A stretch of 64,000 nucleotides of DNA from Humidesulfovibrio mexicanus (GCF_900188225.1 NZ_FZOC01000004.1:397167-461166); one strand, 5' to 3'. Counted from the stretch's first letter, positions 51,749 through 59,574 are shown. Notes: generated by a model from the sequence alone, not told the origin. Made by a program: numbers and translations.

Positions 51749-52948
51749 CTATGAGCTCTGCCCCTGGTGTGTCTCATGCAGTGAATCGAGGTAATCTGCC
51801 CAAGCCTGCATCATTCTCCTCCGCTCTGGCAAGTGCTGCGCAAAGTTATAGCTGGCTCGGACCTTGTTTCTATCGCCGTGGGCAAGCTGGCGTTCCACCA
51901 CGTCAGAGGGCCAGCCTTGTTCGTGCAGGATGGTGCTTGCCATTGAGCGGAAGCCGTGGCCCGTCATCTCACCCTTCTCGTAACCCATGCGGCGCAGCGC
52001 GGCGAGAACGGCATTCTCACTCATGGGACGGTCAGCCGACCTTGCTCCAGGGAATACATAGCGCCCGCCTCCCGTGAGCGGCTGTAGCTCATGGAGCACT
52101 TCGAGCGCTTGCCGCGAGAGGGGAACAATGTGCTTCTCCTTCATCTTCATGCGGGCTCCAGGGATGCGCCACTCTCCCGTTTCAAGGTCAAGCTCTGTCC
52201 ACTCGGCATGGCGAAGCTCCCCAGGCCGCACAAAGGTGAGCGGTGCAAGCTTGAGGGCGCAGCGCGTCACAGGGGAGCCCTGGTAGCTTTCAATGGCCCT
52301 CAGAAGCTCGCCTATCTCCTTTGGCTCGTGGATGCTGGCAAAGTGCCGCTTCTTTGGGGGGGCGATTGCGCCGCGAAGGTCTGCGGCAACGTCACGCTCT
52401 GCCCGTCCTGTTGCCAGGGCGTAGCGGAATATCTCTCCGCACTTCTGCAAGTCACGGCGGGCGGTTTCCACCGCTCCTCGGCTCTCAATTCGGCGGATGA
52501 CTGCGAGGAGTTCGGGCGGGGTGATCTCGCGGATCGGGCGCGACCCAATGTAGGGGAAGATGTCCTTTTGAAGGCGGCTGATGATCGTGAGCGCGGTGTT
52601 GTCCGTCCATGTGTGCCGGAACTTCGTGTGCCACTCCTCGGCTATGAGCTGAAAGGTTTCACCCGTTGCTCGCTCGACGGCCTTAAGAGCCTGCTTCTCA
52701 ATGGCAGGGTCAACCCCTCTTTTCAGCTCCGCTTGAAGCCTGTCGCGTTCAAGCCGAGCGGCCCGCAGTGATACCTTCGGGTAGACCCCAAGGGAGGTGC
52801 GCCTTTCGACGCCTCCGACGCGGTACTTCCAGCGCCAGAGCTTAGATCCGTTGGGCATTACCAGCAGAAATAAGCCTTCGCTGTCGTAAAGGGTGTACTG
52901 CTTTTCTTTGGGAGCGGCGTTCTTGACGGCGGGGTCTGTCAGCTTCAT
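51749..52948 (-). CDS. P4-type tyrosine recombinase (integrase of element A)
   Basis: This 399-residue integrase has the N-terminal DUF4102 arm-binding domain (LTDPAVKNAAPKEKQYTLYDSEGLFLLV, RRTSLGVYPKVSLRAAR) and a catalytic domain with Arg in FVRPGELRHAEW, HGFRSMAST, and LAHGDRNKVRASYN (His and Tyr). It inserts element A at tRNA-Ser. I take ATG 52948; the GTG at 52957 is part of an arm-type repeat. Those repeats overlap its start, so the protein likely represses its own gene. Confidence 0.92.
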   Translation of the reverse strand: MKLTDPAVKNAAPKEKQYTLYDSEGLFLLVMPNGSKLWRWKYRVGGVERRTSLGVYPKVSLRAARLERDRLQAELKRGVDPAIEKQALKAVERATGETFQLIAEEWHTKFRHTWTDNTALTIISRLQKDIFPYIGSRPIREITPPELLAVIRRIESRGAVETARRDLQKCGEIFRYALATGRAERDVAADLRGAIAPPKKRHFASIHEPKEIGELLRAIESYQGSPVTRCALKLAPLTFVRPGELRHAEWTELDLETGEWRIPGARMKMKEKHIVPLSRQALEVLHELQPLTGGGRYVFPGARSADRPMSENAVLAALRRMGYEKGEMTGHGFRSMASTILHEQGWPSDVVERQLAHGDRNKVRASYNFAQHLPERRRMMQAWADYLDSLHETHQGQSS

Positions 52949-52949
52949 T

Positions 52950-53006
52950 GGTATCACTTTCCGGCTTGGGGTGGTATCACTGGCTCGTGATACCTAAGGT
53001 GATACC
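52950..53006. repeat. Right-end integrase arm-type repeats
   Basis: The octamer GTGATACC or its complement occurs four times: 52950-52957 and 52973-52980 (as GGTATCAC), 52987-52994 and 52999-53006 (as GTGATACC). Two more copies sit at the left end. This layout, on both sides of the core repeat and overlapping the integrase start, is what arm-type binding sites look like. Confidence 0.65.
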
Positions 53007-53118
53007 AACTAATCCGCGGTTGTCAATGGACGCAAGTAGACCGCCCTGGACGATAATCCGGGGTGATTATGGCGTTTTCATTGACTTTTTGGACTATCTC
53101 GGACTTGGCTGGATTATC

Positions 53119-53138
53119 AAATGGCGGAGAGGGTGGGA
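53119..53138. repeat. Right attachment repeat of element A
   Basis: Bases 53119-53135 repeat 31156-31172 exactly. Bases 53121-53138 match the tRNA-Ser acceptor end at 63895-63912 (18 of 18). It marks the right junction of element A. The next ~185 bases hold no gene I can support. Confidence 0.8.
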
Positions 53139-53322
53139 AACGGCTCGCTTTATCGTATCTACATGAAATAGCTTGGCTTACTTTGGCGCTGTGTGGCTCC
53201 GTGTTATACAGTCGTGTGAGGCAGCCCCGGTGGCCCCTCCTGGTCTGCCATCTGCCGGAAAGTCCTTGTCCTGTCAATGTTTCCTGAAGATAGCGGCCCG
53301 CCTTGATCGTCGATGTGGATTC

Positions 53323-53355
53323 TGTGATGGGACTCGAACCCACGTACGGATTATG
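53323..53355. repeat. Left attachment site of element B (tRNA-Ser fragment)
   Basis: Bases 53334-53355 repeat 22 bases of the tRNA-Ser T-arm and variable arm (63914-63935) exactly. The preceding TGTGATGG also matches the tRNA flank (63891-63898), but 12 bases present in the tRNA (63899-63910) are missing here, and one base differs (53333). It is the outer junction of the second element. Confidence 0.7.
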
Positions 53356-53458
53356 GTGATCCAGGCTGCCTGTTGCCCTGTGCTTGACCCCGTGAGGACT
53401 TCAGTCCAGTATGTCCCAGTTGGTACACTGGTGGGCTGAAGGGAGCTTGGGGGAAAGG

Positions 53459-54625
53459 ATGTTGATTGGGGGCTATAGGCGTTGGGGTGTGAGCCGCTCG
53501 GACAAGGAGCCGCTGTTGCGGTTTATCCTGGCAGGCCTTGAAGATGCGGGGTGCCGTGTCCTCTACCACTCCGACCCTGGCGAGGCCCCCTTCCTGGTGT
53601 CCTTCGAGACCCCGAGCGGGGAGCGCCAGAGCATCCTCTGCTACGCCTTCCTGGCGAACTCCAAGCTCACCAAGAACAGGCCTGATGACGAGCACCGCTT
53701 CCAGGTGAAACTCGGCTCCGATCCCAAGGCCATCCTTGACCTCTACCAAGACCCGCTTGAAGTTACGACCACCTTGTTCGTGGGCATCGACCCCGAGCGG
53801 GGCTTCCTGGTGGCCGCCGATCCCGTCCTCCACAGCCCGACCAAGATGTTCATCTCCATCGAGTTCAAGCGTAGCCATGCCGAGGCCATCGAGAAGGACG
53901 GCTGGTGCGCCTGGGAAAGGGCCAGCGCGAGGCGTCCAGGCCAGCCCGTAGAGGTGCTGGTGGGGGCGGTGAGGAGCCGCCTCCTGGACCTCGTCCGCTT
54001 CGAGCGGGCTGCCAAGGGGCTTGATCAGGGGCACCGCCAGCTCCTGGCCGAGAAGTTCAAAGGTGGCCTGTTGGACCTGTTGGGCGCCAGGAAGGAGTCG
54101 GATCGTCACCGCCTCATCAAGGAACTGGGCTTGAGCGGCCCGGCCCTCTTCGACCTGATAGACGAGACCGCCCGGCTCAAGATGGCCGTGCGTGGCTGGG
54201 TGGCCGAGGTCCACCTGGAGAAGCTCCTCCAGGCCGTCCCCGACGTGTCCAGGTGCGCCAGGATCAACGAAGAGGGCAAGCCGGACATCTCCTTGCTGTA
54301 TCACCACCACGGGCCGATCCTCATCGAGTGCAAGAACGTCCTCCGCACCGTCCACAAGGATGGCTATCCACGGCTGGACTTCCAGAAGACCAGGGCCTCG
54401 AAGGCCGACCCGTGCTCCCGCTACTACCGCCCCGAGGACTTCTCCATCGTGGCGGCCTGCCTCCATTCCATCACGGAGGAGTGGGAGTTCCGCTACGCCC
54501 TCACGAGGGTTCTGCCGGAGCACCTGAAGTGTCCAGGGCGGATCAAGTCTGCGATCCAGGTCAAGGGCAGGACGTGGTTTGAGAACCCGGCAGAGGTTCT
54601 TGAACTCGCCGCGAGGTCCGCATGA
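53459..54625 (+). CDS. Restriction endonuclease of a type II system (PD-(D/E)xK)
   Basis: This 388-residue protein starts at ATG 53459 after GGGGGAAAGG. The C-terminal half has a plausible nuclease core, GKPDISLLYHHHGPILIECKNV (D ... ExK), preceded by a helical region. It overlaps the start of a cytosine-C5 methyltransferase by four bases (ATGA), so the two are cognate. It contains no recognisable motor domain. The target sequence cannot be read from sequence. A second, weaker possibility is that it is a non-cognate nuclease carried with the methylase. Confidence 0.72.
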   Translation: MLIGGYRRWGVSRSDKEPLLRFILAGLEDAGCRVLYHSDPGEAPFLVSFETPSGERQSILCYAFLANSKLTKNRPDDEHRFQVKLGSDPKAILDLYQDPLEVTTTLFVGIDPERGFLVAADPVLHSPTKMFISIEFKRSHAEAIEKDGWCAWERASARRPGQPVEVLVGAVRSRLLDLVRFERAAKGLDQGHRQLLAEKFKGGLLDLLGARKESDRHRLIKELGLSGPALFDLIDETARLKMAVRGWVAEVHLEKLLQAVPDVSRCARINEEGKPDISLLYHHHGPILIECKNVLRTVHKDGYPRLDFQKTRASKADPCSRYYRPEDFSIVAACLHSITEEWEFRYALTRVLPEHLKCPGRIKSAIQVKGRTWFENPAEVLELAARSA

Positions 54626-55836
54626 GCAAGGGCCTTACCATCTTGAGCCTCTTCACGGGGGCCGGGGGCCTAGACTACGGTTTCGAGGCAGCAGGCTTCG
54701 AGACCTGTGTTGCCCTGGAGCTGGACAAGCTGTGCTGCACCAGCCTGGAGGCCAGCCGCAAGTGGCCCGTGATCCCCGAGGACATCCACCAGACCCCGAC
54801 ACGGGCCATCCTGGACAAGGGCGGTCTTCGGGCTGGAGAGCTGGACCTCCTCATCGGTGGGCCTCCCTGTCAGCCATTCTCGAAGTCCGGCTGGTGGGCC
54901 AATGGAGACAGCCTCCGTCTGGACGATCCTCGGGCGGACACTCTGGCTGGCTACCTCCGCGTCCTCCGTGAAGCCCGCCCTCGGGCCTTCCTCCTGGAGA
55001 ACGTGGCGGGCCTAGCCTTCGAGGGCAAGAACGAGGGGCTACGGCTCCTCACCACGACCCTGGAGACCATCAACCAGGAGGCTGGGACCAACTATCGCCC
55101 GAAGGTGTTGACCTTGAACGCGGCGAACTTCGGCGTCCCGCAGGCCAGGAGTCGGGTCTTCGTGATCGGCTCCCGTGAGGGGCTGGACTTCACGCCCCCT
55201 CGTGAGACCCACGCGGACCCTTCCATGCCCAGCCTGGGCGGCCTGGAGCCGTGGCACACAGCTTGGGATGCCATCGGGGGGCTTGGTGAGCCGAGGGATC
55301 TGGGCCTCCAGTTGACCGGGAAGTGGGCGGACCTGTTACCGTCCATCCCCGAGGGCCAGAACTACCTCTGGCACACCAGCCGCATGGGTGGGATGCCCCT
55401 GTTTGGCTGGAGGACACGGTACTGGAACTTCCTCCTCAAGCTGGCGAAGGACCGCCCGGCATGGACGATCCAGGCCCAGCCCGGCCCGGCCACGGGGCCG
55501 TTCCACTGGGACAACCGGAAGCTCTCCGGGGAGGAGCTGGCCCGCCTCCAGACCTTCCCCAAGGACGCCGTGATCCTGGGGGGGCGGGCGGATGTTCAGC
55601 GCCAGCTCGGCAATGCGGTCCCGAGCCTCTTGGCCGAAGTGTTGGGCCGGGAGATCGCCCGGCAGTTCTTCAAGGTGAAGCAGAAGACGAGCAAGCCCAA
55701 GCTCCTCCCCAAGCGACGCGATGACCTCCCGCCGCCGGAGCCTGTGGCCTCCGTCCCCGCCAAGTACCACGCGCTGGCCGGGGACCATGCCAGCCATCCC
55801 GGCACCGGACAAGGCCCGCTCTACTTGAGGGCGTAG
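54622..55836 (+). CDS. DNA (cytosine-5-)-methyltransferase
   Basis: This 404-residue enzyme has the ordered C5-methylase motifs: I LSLFTGAGGLDYGFEAAGFE (SAM), IV IGGPPCQPFSKSG (catalytic Cys), VI ENVAGL, VIII QARSRVFVIGSR, and IX/X RLQTFPKDAV with QLGNAVPSLLAEVLG. It would protect host DNA from the adjacent endonuclease. The target-recognition region lies at ~200-310. A ~60-residue Lys/Pro-rich C-terminal tail is unusual. Immediately after the stop there is a tail sequence shared with a vsr remnant 3.6 kb away. Confidence 0.92.
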   Translation: MSKGLTILSLFTGAGGLDYGFEAAGFETCVALELDKLCCTSLEASRKWPVIPEDIHQTPTRAILDKGGLRAGELDLLIGGPPCQPFSKSGWWANGDSLRLDDPRADTLAGYLRVLREARPRAFLLENVAGLAFEGKNEGLRLLTTTLETINQEAGTNYRPKVLTLNAANFGVPQARSRVFVIGSREGLDFTPPRETHADPSMPSLGGLEPWHTAWDAIGGLGEPRDLGLQLTGKWADLLPSIPEGQNYLWHTSRMGGMPLFGWRTRYWNFLLKLAKDRPAWTIQAQPGPATGPFHWDNRKLSGEELARLQTFPKDAVILGGRADVQRQLGNAVPSLLAEVLGREIARQFFKVKQKTSKPKLLPKRRDDLPPPEPVASVPAKYHALAGDHASHPGTGQGPLYLRA

Positions 55837-55837
55837 T

Positions 55838-55909
55838 TCCGGCCTAAATCCAGCCCAAAAGTGTGAGCGTCTTCCTGCTCTCCCGTTCCGCCTAGGTTTC
55901 CCCCGGGGG
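55838..55909 (+). repeat. Imperfect repeat of the vsr 3' tail, downstream of the methyltransferase
   Basis: TCCGGCCTAAATCCA and the following ~55 bases closely resemble 59504-59574, which begins inside the last codons of the vsr remnant. It suggests a vsr gene once followed the methylase directly and was deleted. Confidence 0.6.
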
Positions 55910-55913
55910 AGGG

Positions 55914-55946
55914 TAAAAAAAGAGGCCCCGGGTCGCCCCGAGGCCT
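55914..55946 (-). terminator. Intrinsic terminator of the leftward DUF2188 operon
   Basis: On the minus strand AGGCCTCGGG-GCGA-CCCGGGGCCT (55946-55923) is followed by CTTTTTTT (to 55914). It is placed just after the DUF2188 stop. Confidence 0.75.
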
Positions 55947-55970
55947 GCTGTGTAGTTGCGCTAATTGGGT

Positions 55971-56195
55971 CTAGCCCTTGGGGGGGAAGTCGTCGTTGCC
56001 GTGGCTGTCCTTCTGGCCGATCTGGCCGTTCCGGTTGTGGATCACGAACTCGCTCTCGACGTTCCGGCTGTGCTCGCGGCCCCAGTTGACGGCGTCCTGC
56101 TTGTTGTCAAACACGCGGGAGGCGCGGTCATTGCCGGTATCCTTGGAAGCCCAGCCGCCCTGGTGGGGCACGATGTGCGTCTGCTTGTTGCTCAT
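55971..56195 (-). CDS. DUF2188 small protein
   Basis: This 74-residue protein (HIVPHQGGWASKDTGNDRASRVFDNKQDAVNWGREHSRN, then VIHNRNGQIGQKDSHGND) matches DUF2188, a short domain whose members pair W....G..RA...F.TK.EAI with a C-terminal H..DG.I...... pattern. Function is unknown; members occur on mobile elements and are thought to be small beta-alpha proteins. It is nine bases downstream of the GrlR-like gene in the same direction and is followed by a terminator. Confidence 0.75.
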   Translation of the reverse strand: MSNKQTHIVPHQGGWASKDTGNDRASRVFDNKQDAVNWGREHSRNVESEFVIHNRNGQIGQKDSHGNDDFPPKG

Positions 56196-56204
56196 GATGT
56201 TCTC

Positions 56205-56519
56205 CTAGGCCACCTTGTGGCCGATGAAGGTGATCGGGGTGGGCGCGTTGGCGGCCTTGGCAGTGCCCTGAAGGACGCCGTTCACAACCTTCGCGTTGAA
56301 CTGGATGGGGATGACCTTGGCCCCGCTGAACAGCGGATCAGGAGTGCTGAAGTAGTGGGTTGCGGTCATCTGCCCAGCCAGCGAGTCGCCGTTGGGCTGA
56401 TACGTCCCGACGTAGTAGTACTCGGTGTTGCCACCAGTAACCTTGCCGCCGTTGAAGGTGAGCACCATGGCCGAAGGCCGACCGAAGACGTTCGAGTTGA
56501 TAGTCCAGAGACCATCCAT
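56205..56519 (-). CDS. GrlR-like small beta-barrel protein
   Basis: This 104-residue protein starts at ATG 56519 (MDGLWTINSNVFG). The pattern GLWT......G.A.VLTFNGGKVTGGNTEYYYVGTY, followed by LAGQMTATHYF, resembles the GrlR/negative regulator fold, known in pathogens as the partner that sequesters GrlA. Here there is no type III secretion, so it is more likely a small ligand-binding or regulatory barrel of mobile elements. It lies in a leftward run with DUF2188 downstream. Confidence 0.6.
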   Translation of the reverse strand: MDGLWTINSNVFGRPSAMVLTFNGGKVTGGNTEYYYVGTYQPNGDSLAGQMTATHYFSTPDPLFSGAKVIPIQFNAKVVNGVLQGTAKAANAPTPITFIGHKVA

Positions 56520-56539
56520 AATTGTGCCCTCATTCAGGA

Positions 56540-56561
56540 GGGGAGGGGCTGCCCCCTCCCC
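56540..56561. terminator. GC hairpin between HNH and GrlR-like genes
   Basis: GGGGAGGGG (56540-56548) is complementary to CCCCTCCCC (56553-56561) with a four-base loop. It lacks a T-run and may be a partial terminator or an mRNA stabiliser between the two leftward genes. Confidence 0.4.
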
Positions 56562-56577
56562 GCTAGATGTTAAAGCC

Positions 56578-56916
56578 CTAGGTCCGCCACAGCCCGAGGA
56601 GGCCAGCAAGGCCCAGCCGGTCGCTCTTGCTCCGGTTGTTCTCCCACTGGAGCGGCTCCATGTTGCTCATGGTGTCGCTACCGCCCTTCGCCAGCGGAAA
56701 GATGTGGTCAATCTCCCAGCCGGTCGAGCTGTTGGTCTTGCCGTAGTTGCCCCAATGAATCAGGGTGCCGAAGCGGTCGCGCCGCGTCGTGTTGGGGTCG
56801 TGGCCGGGCACGATAACGGCCTTGCACCACACGGCAAAACGTTCGATGATGGTTAACTCACGACGAGGACTCGGGGTGCCGTATGAGGGCAGCCCACCAG
56901 CAAAGGGGACACGCAT
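56578..56916 (-). CDS. HNH endonuclease
   Basis: This 112-residue protein starts at ATG 56916 behind GGAGG. The HNH motif is evident: TGWEIDHIFPLAKGGSDTMSNMEPLQWENNRSKSDR. It has no recognition domain beyond a short basic N-terminal half (RRELTIIERFAVWCKAVIVPG). Such small HNH proteins act as homing or defence nucleases, or nick DNA for packaging in phages; no packaging genes are nearby, so defence or homing is more likely. A good promoter lies ~160 bases upstream. Confidence 0.78.
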   Translation of the reverse strand: MRVPFAGGLPSYGTPSPRRELTIIERFAVWCKAVIVPGHDPNTTRRDRFGTLIHWGNYGKTNSSTGWEIDHIFPLAKGGSDTMSNMEPLQWENNRSKSDRLGLAGLLGLWRT

Positions 56917-57076
56917 ATCGGATTCCTCCATATGCAGTCGGTTGTGTCGCAATTTTCCCTTGCAGGTGGGCATGTGGTCGTGTAGAATCCCGATCACCCA
57001 CTGATCAGGTGCCACTTGGCACCCACCTGGGAGCCCACCCTGCGACAACGGGGTGGTCTCCTTTTCTTGTCTTTCA

Positions 57077-57105
57077 TTTATCGCAAAAAACTCTAGAAAT
57101 GTCAA
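57077..57105 (-). promoter_or_regulatory. Promoter for the HNH-GrlR-DUF2188 run
   Basis: On the minus strand TTGACA (57105-57100) and GATAAA (57082-57077) are 17 bases apart. An inverted repeat AGGCGCC (57105-57111) / GGCGCCT (57121-57127) overlaps the -35, a possible operator. Between 57128 and 57433 no gene is visible. Confidence 0.6.
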
Positions 57106-57433
57106 GGCGCCGGGATGGTAGGCGCCTCAACGCCTATTGACGGAAACCTTTGTGCCACAACGTCTCCCGGGCGTATGTTTTTTCATGTAAGTGCGTTTTG
57201 TAAGCCCTCTTCAGCTATGGTAACCGCAAGAATTTGATGATCCTGTCGGCTCTTACTCGTGGCCTGTTCCGGCGCTATTCAACGTGCGAGTTGGTCGAGC
57301 CTTGCTGCATTGGCAGGTAATTTTACCGGCCCCCGCCCTTCTTGTCGCCGCTGGTCAACGACTAATGCAACCCTGCCGAGGAGTGGGAAGGCCTATCCCC
57401 CTGTGCAGATAGGCCCCCCACGGATTTTCTGGC

Positions 57434-58735
57434 CTAGTCGGCGCCCTGAGCCGGAGCCTCTACAGGGGCATCAAGCGGCAGTGCTCCTTGTCCATTGCCT
57501 AGGTCCGATTTCAGCCCGATCTCCTGCATGGCTTTCCCCGCCGCCTTGCGTACCGGGGTGGTCTGGGTGATAACGCGCCCTCCCTGGATGATAGTCCCCT
57601 CCCAGAATGGAGAGTTCTTTTTCCAGTCCAAAGCCCCGAGCTTGTCGACGAAGGTCTCCCAATCTTTGACATCGTGCGTAAACAGCTCGTGACCGATGGT
57701 GCCGATCACGTTCATGCCTGTTGCCGTGAGGCAAACCCAGTCTTCTTCCCTGTACTTTGGGATGAGGCCTTTCTTTGGCGAGTCAGGATCAATCTCTGCG
57801 ATTTCACGCAGCACCGGAATGGCCTGTGTCACCCTGTTGACAAATGCCACATACCAGTCCAGGTATTTCTTGTATTGGCGCTTCTCGCCCAGAAGCTCGT
57901 GCGCACGCTTCTCAAACTCGGAGTCGGCAGGGTTCCCGCGCACAAGCAGGTGCTTGATGAGCTGGCGCACTTGGTTGGCGAGGAATAGGTTTGTGGATTT
58001 CTTGCTTAACGTCTTGCTGGTGCTGTCGATTTTTCCGGTAAAGAGGGGGCATTCGGCGACGATGTCGGCGAGAATCCTGTTGGCGGGGTTCCGGGTGTCG
58101 AAGACCGAAAGCAGGCTCGGAGGGAGGGCCTTGGTCTTGGAGCAGTCAGCAAAGTCCTGATGAACTTGCGATAGTTCCGACTCGCACATGATCATTACGG
58201 AGAGGCTGTCATCGCGGAGCCGATGAGCTGCGTCGGGGTTGGTCTTTTCCAGCGCGATAATCGCCTCGAGGAGACCCTTCATCCTGTGCTGTCCGTCAGT
58301 GATGGAGAATGTCACGCCGATCGGCATGGCGAGGAAGCCAAGTTTGAAATTTCCGCCAGAGCTAATGGTGTAAACGTTGACAGGTTCCTGCACATTGAGA
58401 GTCAATGAGGGGATGATGTACTTTCCGTCGACGTTTTCCACCAAGTACTTGGCGATGTCTTGGGCATGCTTGGATTCAAGGGGGCGGTTGGTTGCGGACT
58501 TTGCATCGGCCATGCTGGCTCCCTTTATCGCAGAGCGTGGGATGAGCCGAGTCTCGATGAACTTGATGGGAAGGGCGCCCGAAAGGAATCTGCGTTCACC
58601 TTGCTTGGCGATGACAATTGGGAAGGTGAACCCCCCTGTGCTTGCCGACTCCAGATAGGCTGCCTGTTGAGCTTGGTCAAAGGTCGGGTGCTTGATGATC
58701 GTGACCTTGTCGAAGATTTCCTCGTCTGCCTTCAT
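57434..58735 (-). CDS. DGQHR-domain (DndB-like) protein
   Basis: This 433-residue protein has the hallmark SITDGQHRMKGLLEAI near residue 150 and the downstream DFADCSKTKALPPSLLSVFD segment of the DGQHR/DndB family. DndB regulates phosphorothioate DNA modification and is fold-related to ParB-like sulfiredoxin-type NTPases; the DxQHR loop is the presumed nucleotide site. No dndA/C/D/E genes are near, so this is an orphan member. It lies nine bases after the zinc-finger gene, as an operon pair. Confidence 0.78.
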   Translation of the reverse strand: MKADEEIFDKVTIIKHPTFDQAQQAAYLESASTGGFTFPIVIAKQGERRFLSGALPIKFIETRLIPRSAIKGASMADAKSATNRPLESKHAQDIAKYLVENVDGKYIIPSLTLNVQEPVNVYTISSGGNFKLGFLAMPIGVTFSITDGQHRMKGLLEAIIALEKTNPDAAHRLRDDSLSVMIMCESELSQVHQDFADCSKTKALPPSLLSVFDTRNPANRILADIVAECPLFTGKIDSTSKTLSKKSTNLFLANQVRQLIKHLLVRGNPADSEFEKRAHELLGEKRQYKKYLDWYVAFVNRVTQAIPVLREIAEIDPDSPKKGLIPKYREEDWVCLTATGMNVIGTIGHELFTHDVKDWETFVDKLGALDWKKNSPFWEGTIIQGGRVITQTTPVRKAAGKAMQEIGLKSDLGNGQGALPLDAPVEAPAQGAD

Positions 58736-58744
58736 CGTATCCTC

Positions 58745-59281
58745 CTAGTTGTCTTGGCACTTCACGCAACGTCGTACACCAGGGACCGCAAGAACCCTGT
58801 CCGCTGGAATTTGGCTGCCGCACGCCTCACAGTAGGTGACGCCATGGGCCACAGTGGGCATTGAAAACAATGTTCTCTCGAAGCGAAGCTGGCAGAGGAC
58901 AGTGTCTGGGGGGCCGGATTCCTCGTCCCACTCCTTGGTCGTGGTGACACCAGAGACTGGGCCGAAATCGTTAAGAACTAGGTAGCCGATCAGCCTCTCG
59001 GGCTTCAGGATGCTGGCCCAGGTGGTGTTCAACGAGCAGGGCAGGGGGGGCTTCGTCATGAGGGCCGAGGTCATCTCGGTATAGCCCTGCCTGAACCTCG
59101 CCTTGGCCATCATACGAGGCACTACTCCATGGAAGCTCACATACAGGTTGGCAACCTCAACCCTACCAATTTCAACGACGATCCCACCGCACACTGCTGC
59201 CGCTTGGGTGGCGCTCGCCTCCGCTTCTTTGGCAGAGGAGAAGCACAACAGGTTGACGTTTGTTTCGAACGCTCCGCTCAT
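58745..59281 (-). CDS. Zinc-finger protein paired with the DGQHR gene
   Basis: This 178-residue protein starts at ATG 59281 behind GGAGG. Its last ~35 residues form a C4 zinc finger of the DksA/TraR kind (TYCEACGSQIPADRVLAVPGVRRCVKCQ). The first ~140 residues (YVSFHGVVPRMMAKARFRQGYTEM, LIGYLVLNDFGPVSG) match no family I know. Its position immediately upstream of the DGQHR gene suggests the two proteins work together. A TTGACA/TATAAA promoter precedes it. Confidence 0.6.
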   Translation of the reverse strand: MSGAFETNVNLLCFSSAKEAEASATQAAAVCGGIVVEIGRVEVANLYVSFHGVVPRMMAKARFRQGYTEMTSALMTKPPLPCSLNTTWASILKPERLIGYLVLNDFGPVSGVTTTKEWDEESGPPDTVLCQLRFERTLFSMPTVAHGVTYCEACGSQIPADRVLAVPGVRRCVKCQDN

Positions 59282-59301
59282 ATCCACCTCCTGCGTGTAC
59301 G

Positions 59302-59328
59302 TTTATATATGCGCGTTCGAAATGTCAA
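59302..59328 (-). promoter_or_regulatory. Promoter of the zinc-finger/DGQHR pair
   Basis: On the minus strand TTGACA (59328-59323) is followed by TATAAA (59307-59302) with a 15-base spacer. ATGCGCG recurs at 59309 and 59351, and alternating GCGC/GTAC elements surround it, possibly operator half-sites. Confidence 0.5.
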
Positions 59329-59396
59329 TAGTGAGCGTAAGGAATGTTAGATGCGCGCGTACAACGTGCTGGCATGTATCGATTAAAATTTTGAGG

Positions 59397-59513
59397 GGCG
59401 GGGGGCTGGAGGCCCTCGGTTGGCGGGTGCTGGTGGTCTGGGAGTGCGAGATCAAGGACCATGTGGCCCTGGTGGACAAGCTCCGGGCCTTCCTGGGCAC
59501 CACTCCGGCCTAA
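59397..59513 (+). pseudogene. vsr: 3' fragment of a very-short-patch-repair endonuclease gene (vsr)
   Basis: The frame ending at 59513 reads LEALGWRVLVVWECEIKD, then a helix ending LRAFLG. This is the C-terminus of Vsr (E. coli: LQELGWRVLIVWEC). All upstream catalytic parts are missing; the sequence before 59397 is the promoter region of the leftward genes. Vsr genes usually adjoin C5-methylase genes to repair T:G mismatches, so this is a remnant of the restriction module displaced by rearrangement. Confidence 0.75.
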
Positions 59514-59574
59514 ATCCAACCCAAAAATGTGAGCATCCTTCCCGCTCTCCATCCTTGCACTGGTTCCCCCGTGG
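59504..59574 (+). repeat. Second copy of the vsr 3' tail repeat
   Basis: This segment includes the vsr remnant's last codons and resembles 55838-55909 behind the methylase, both beginning TCCGGCCTAAATCCA with scattered substitutions afterwards. Confidence 0.6.

Larger units (their letters stand above)
31156..53135. mobile_element. Integrative element A (P4-type integrase, tRNA-Ser site)
   Basis: This ~22-kb segment is bounded by a 17-base direct repeat (31156-31172 and 53119-53135) that matches the acceptor end of tRNA-Ser(CGA). A P4-family integrase lies next to the right repeat. Contents are restriction genes, a nucleotide-metabolism cassette, a HipBA-like pair and a replication/AlpA module. 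Base composition drops well below the flanking core, most strongly at 43.2-45 kb. There are no visible virion, packaging or conjugation genes, so it resembles a satellite-like or mobilisable defence island. Confidence 0.85.

Noticed and set aside
57434..59281. A full Dnd phosphorothioate or BREX/DISARM system around the DGQHR gene
   Set aside because: No cysteine desulfurase, DndC/D/E, PglX/PglZ or similar genes are present.
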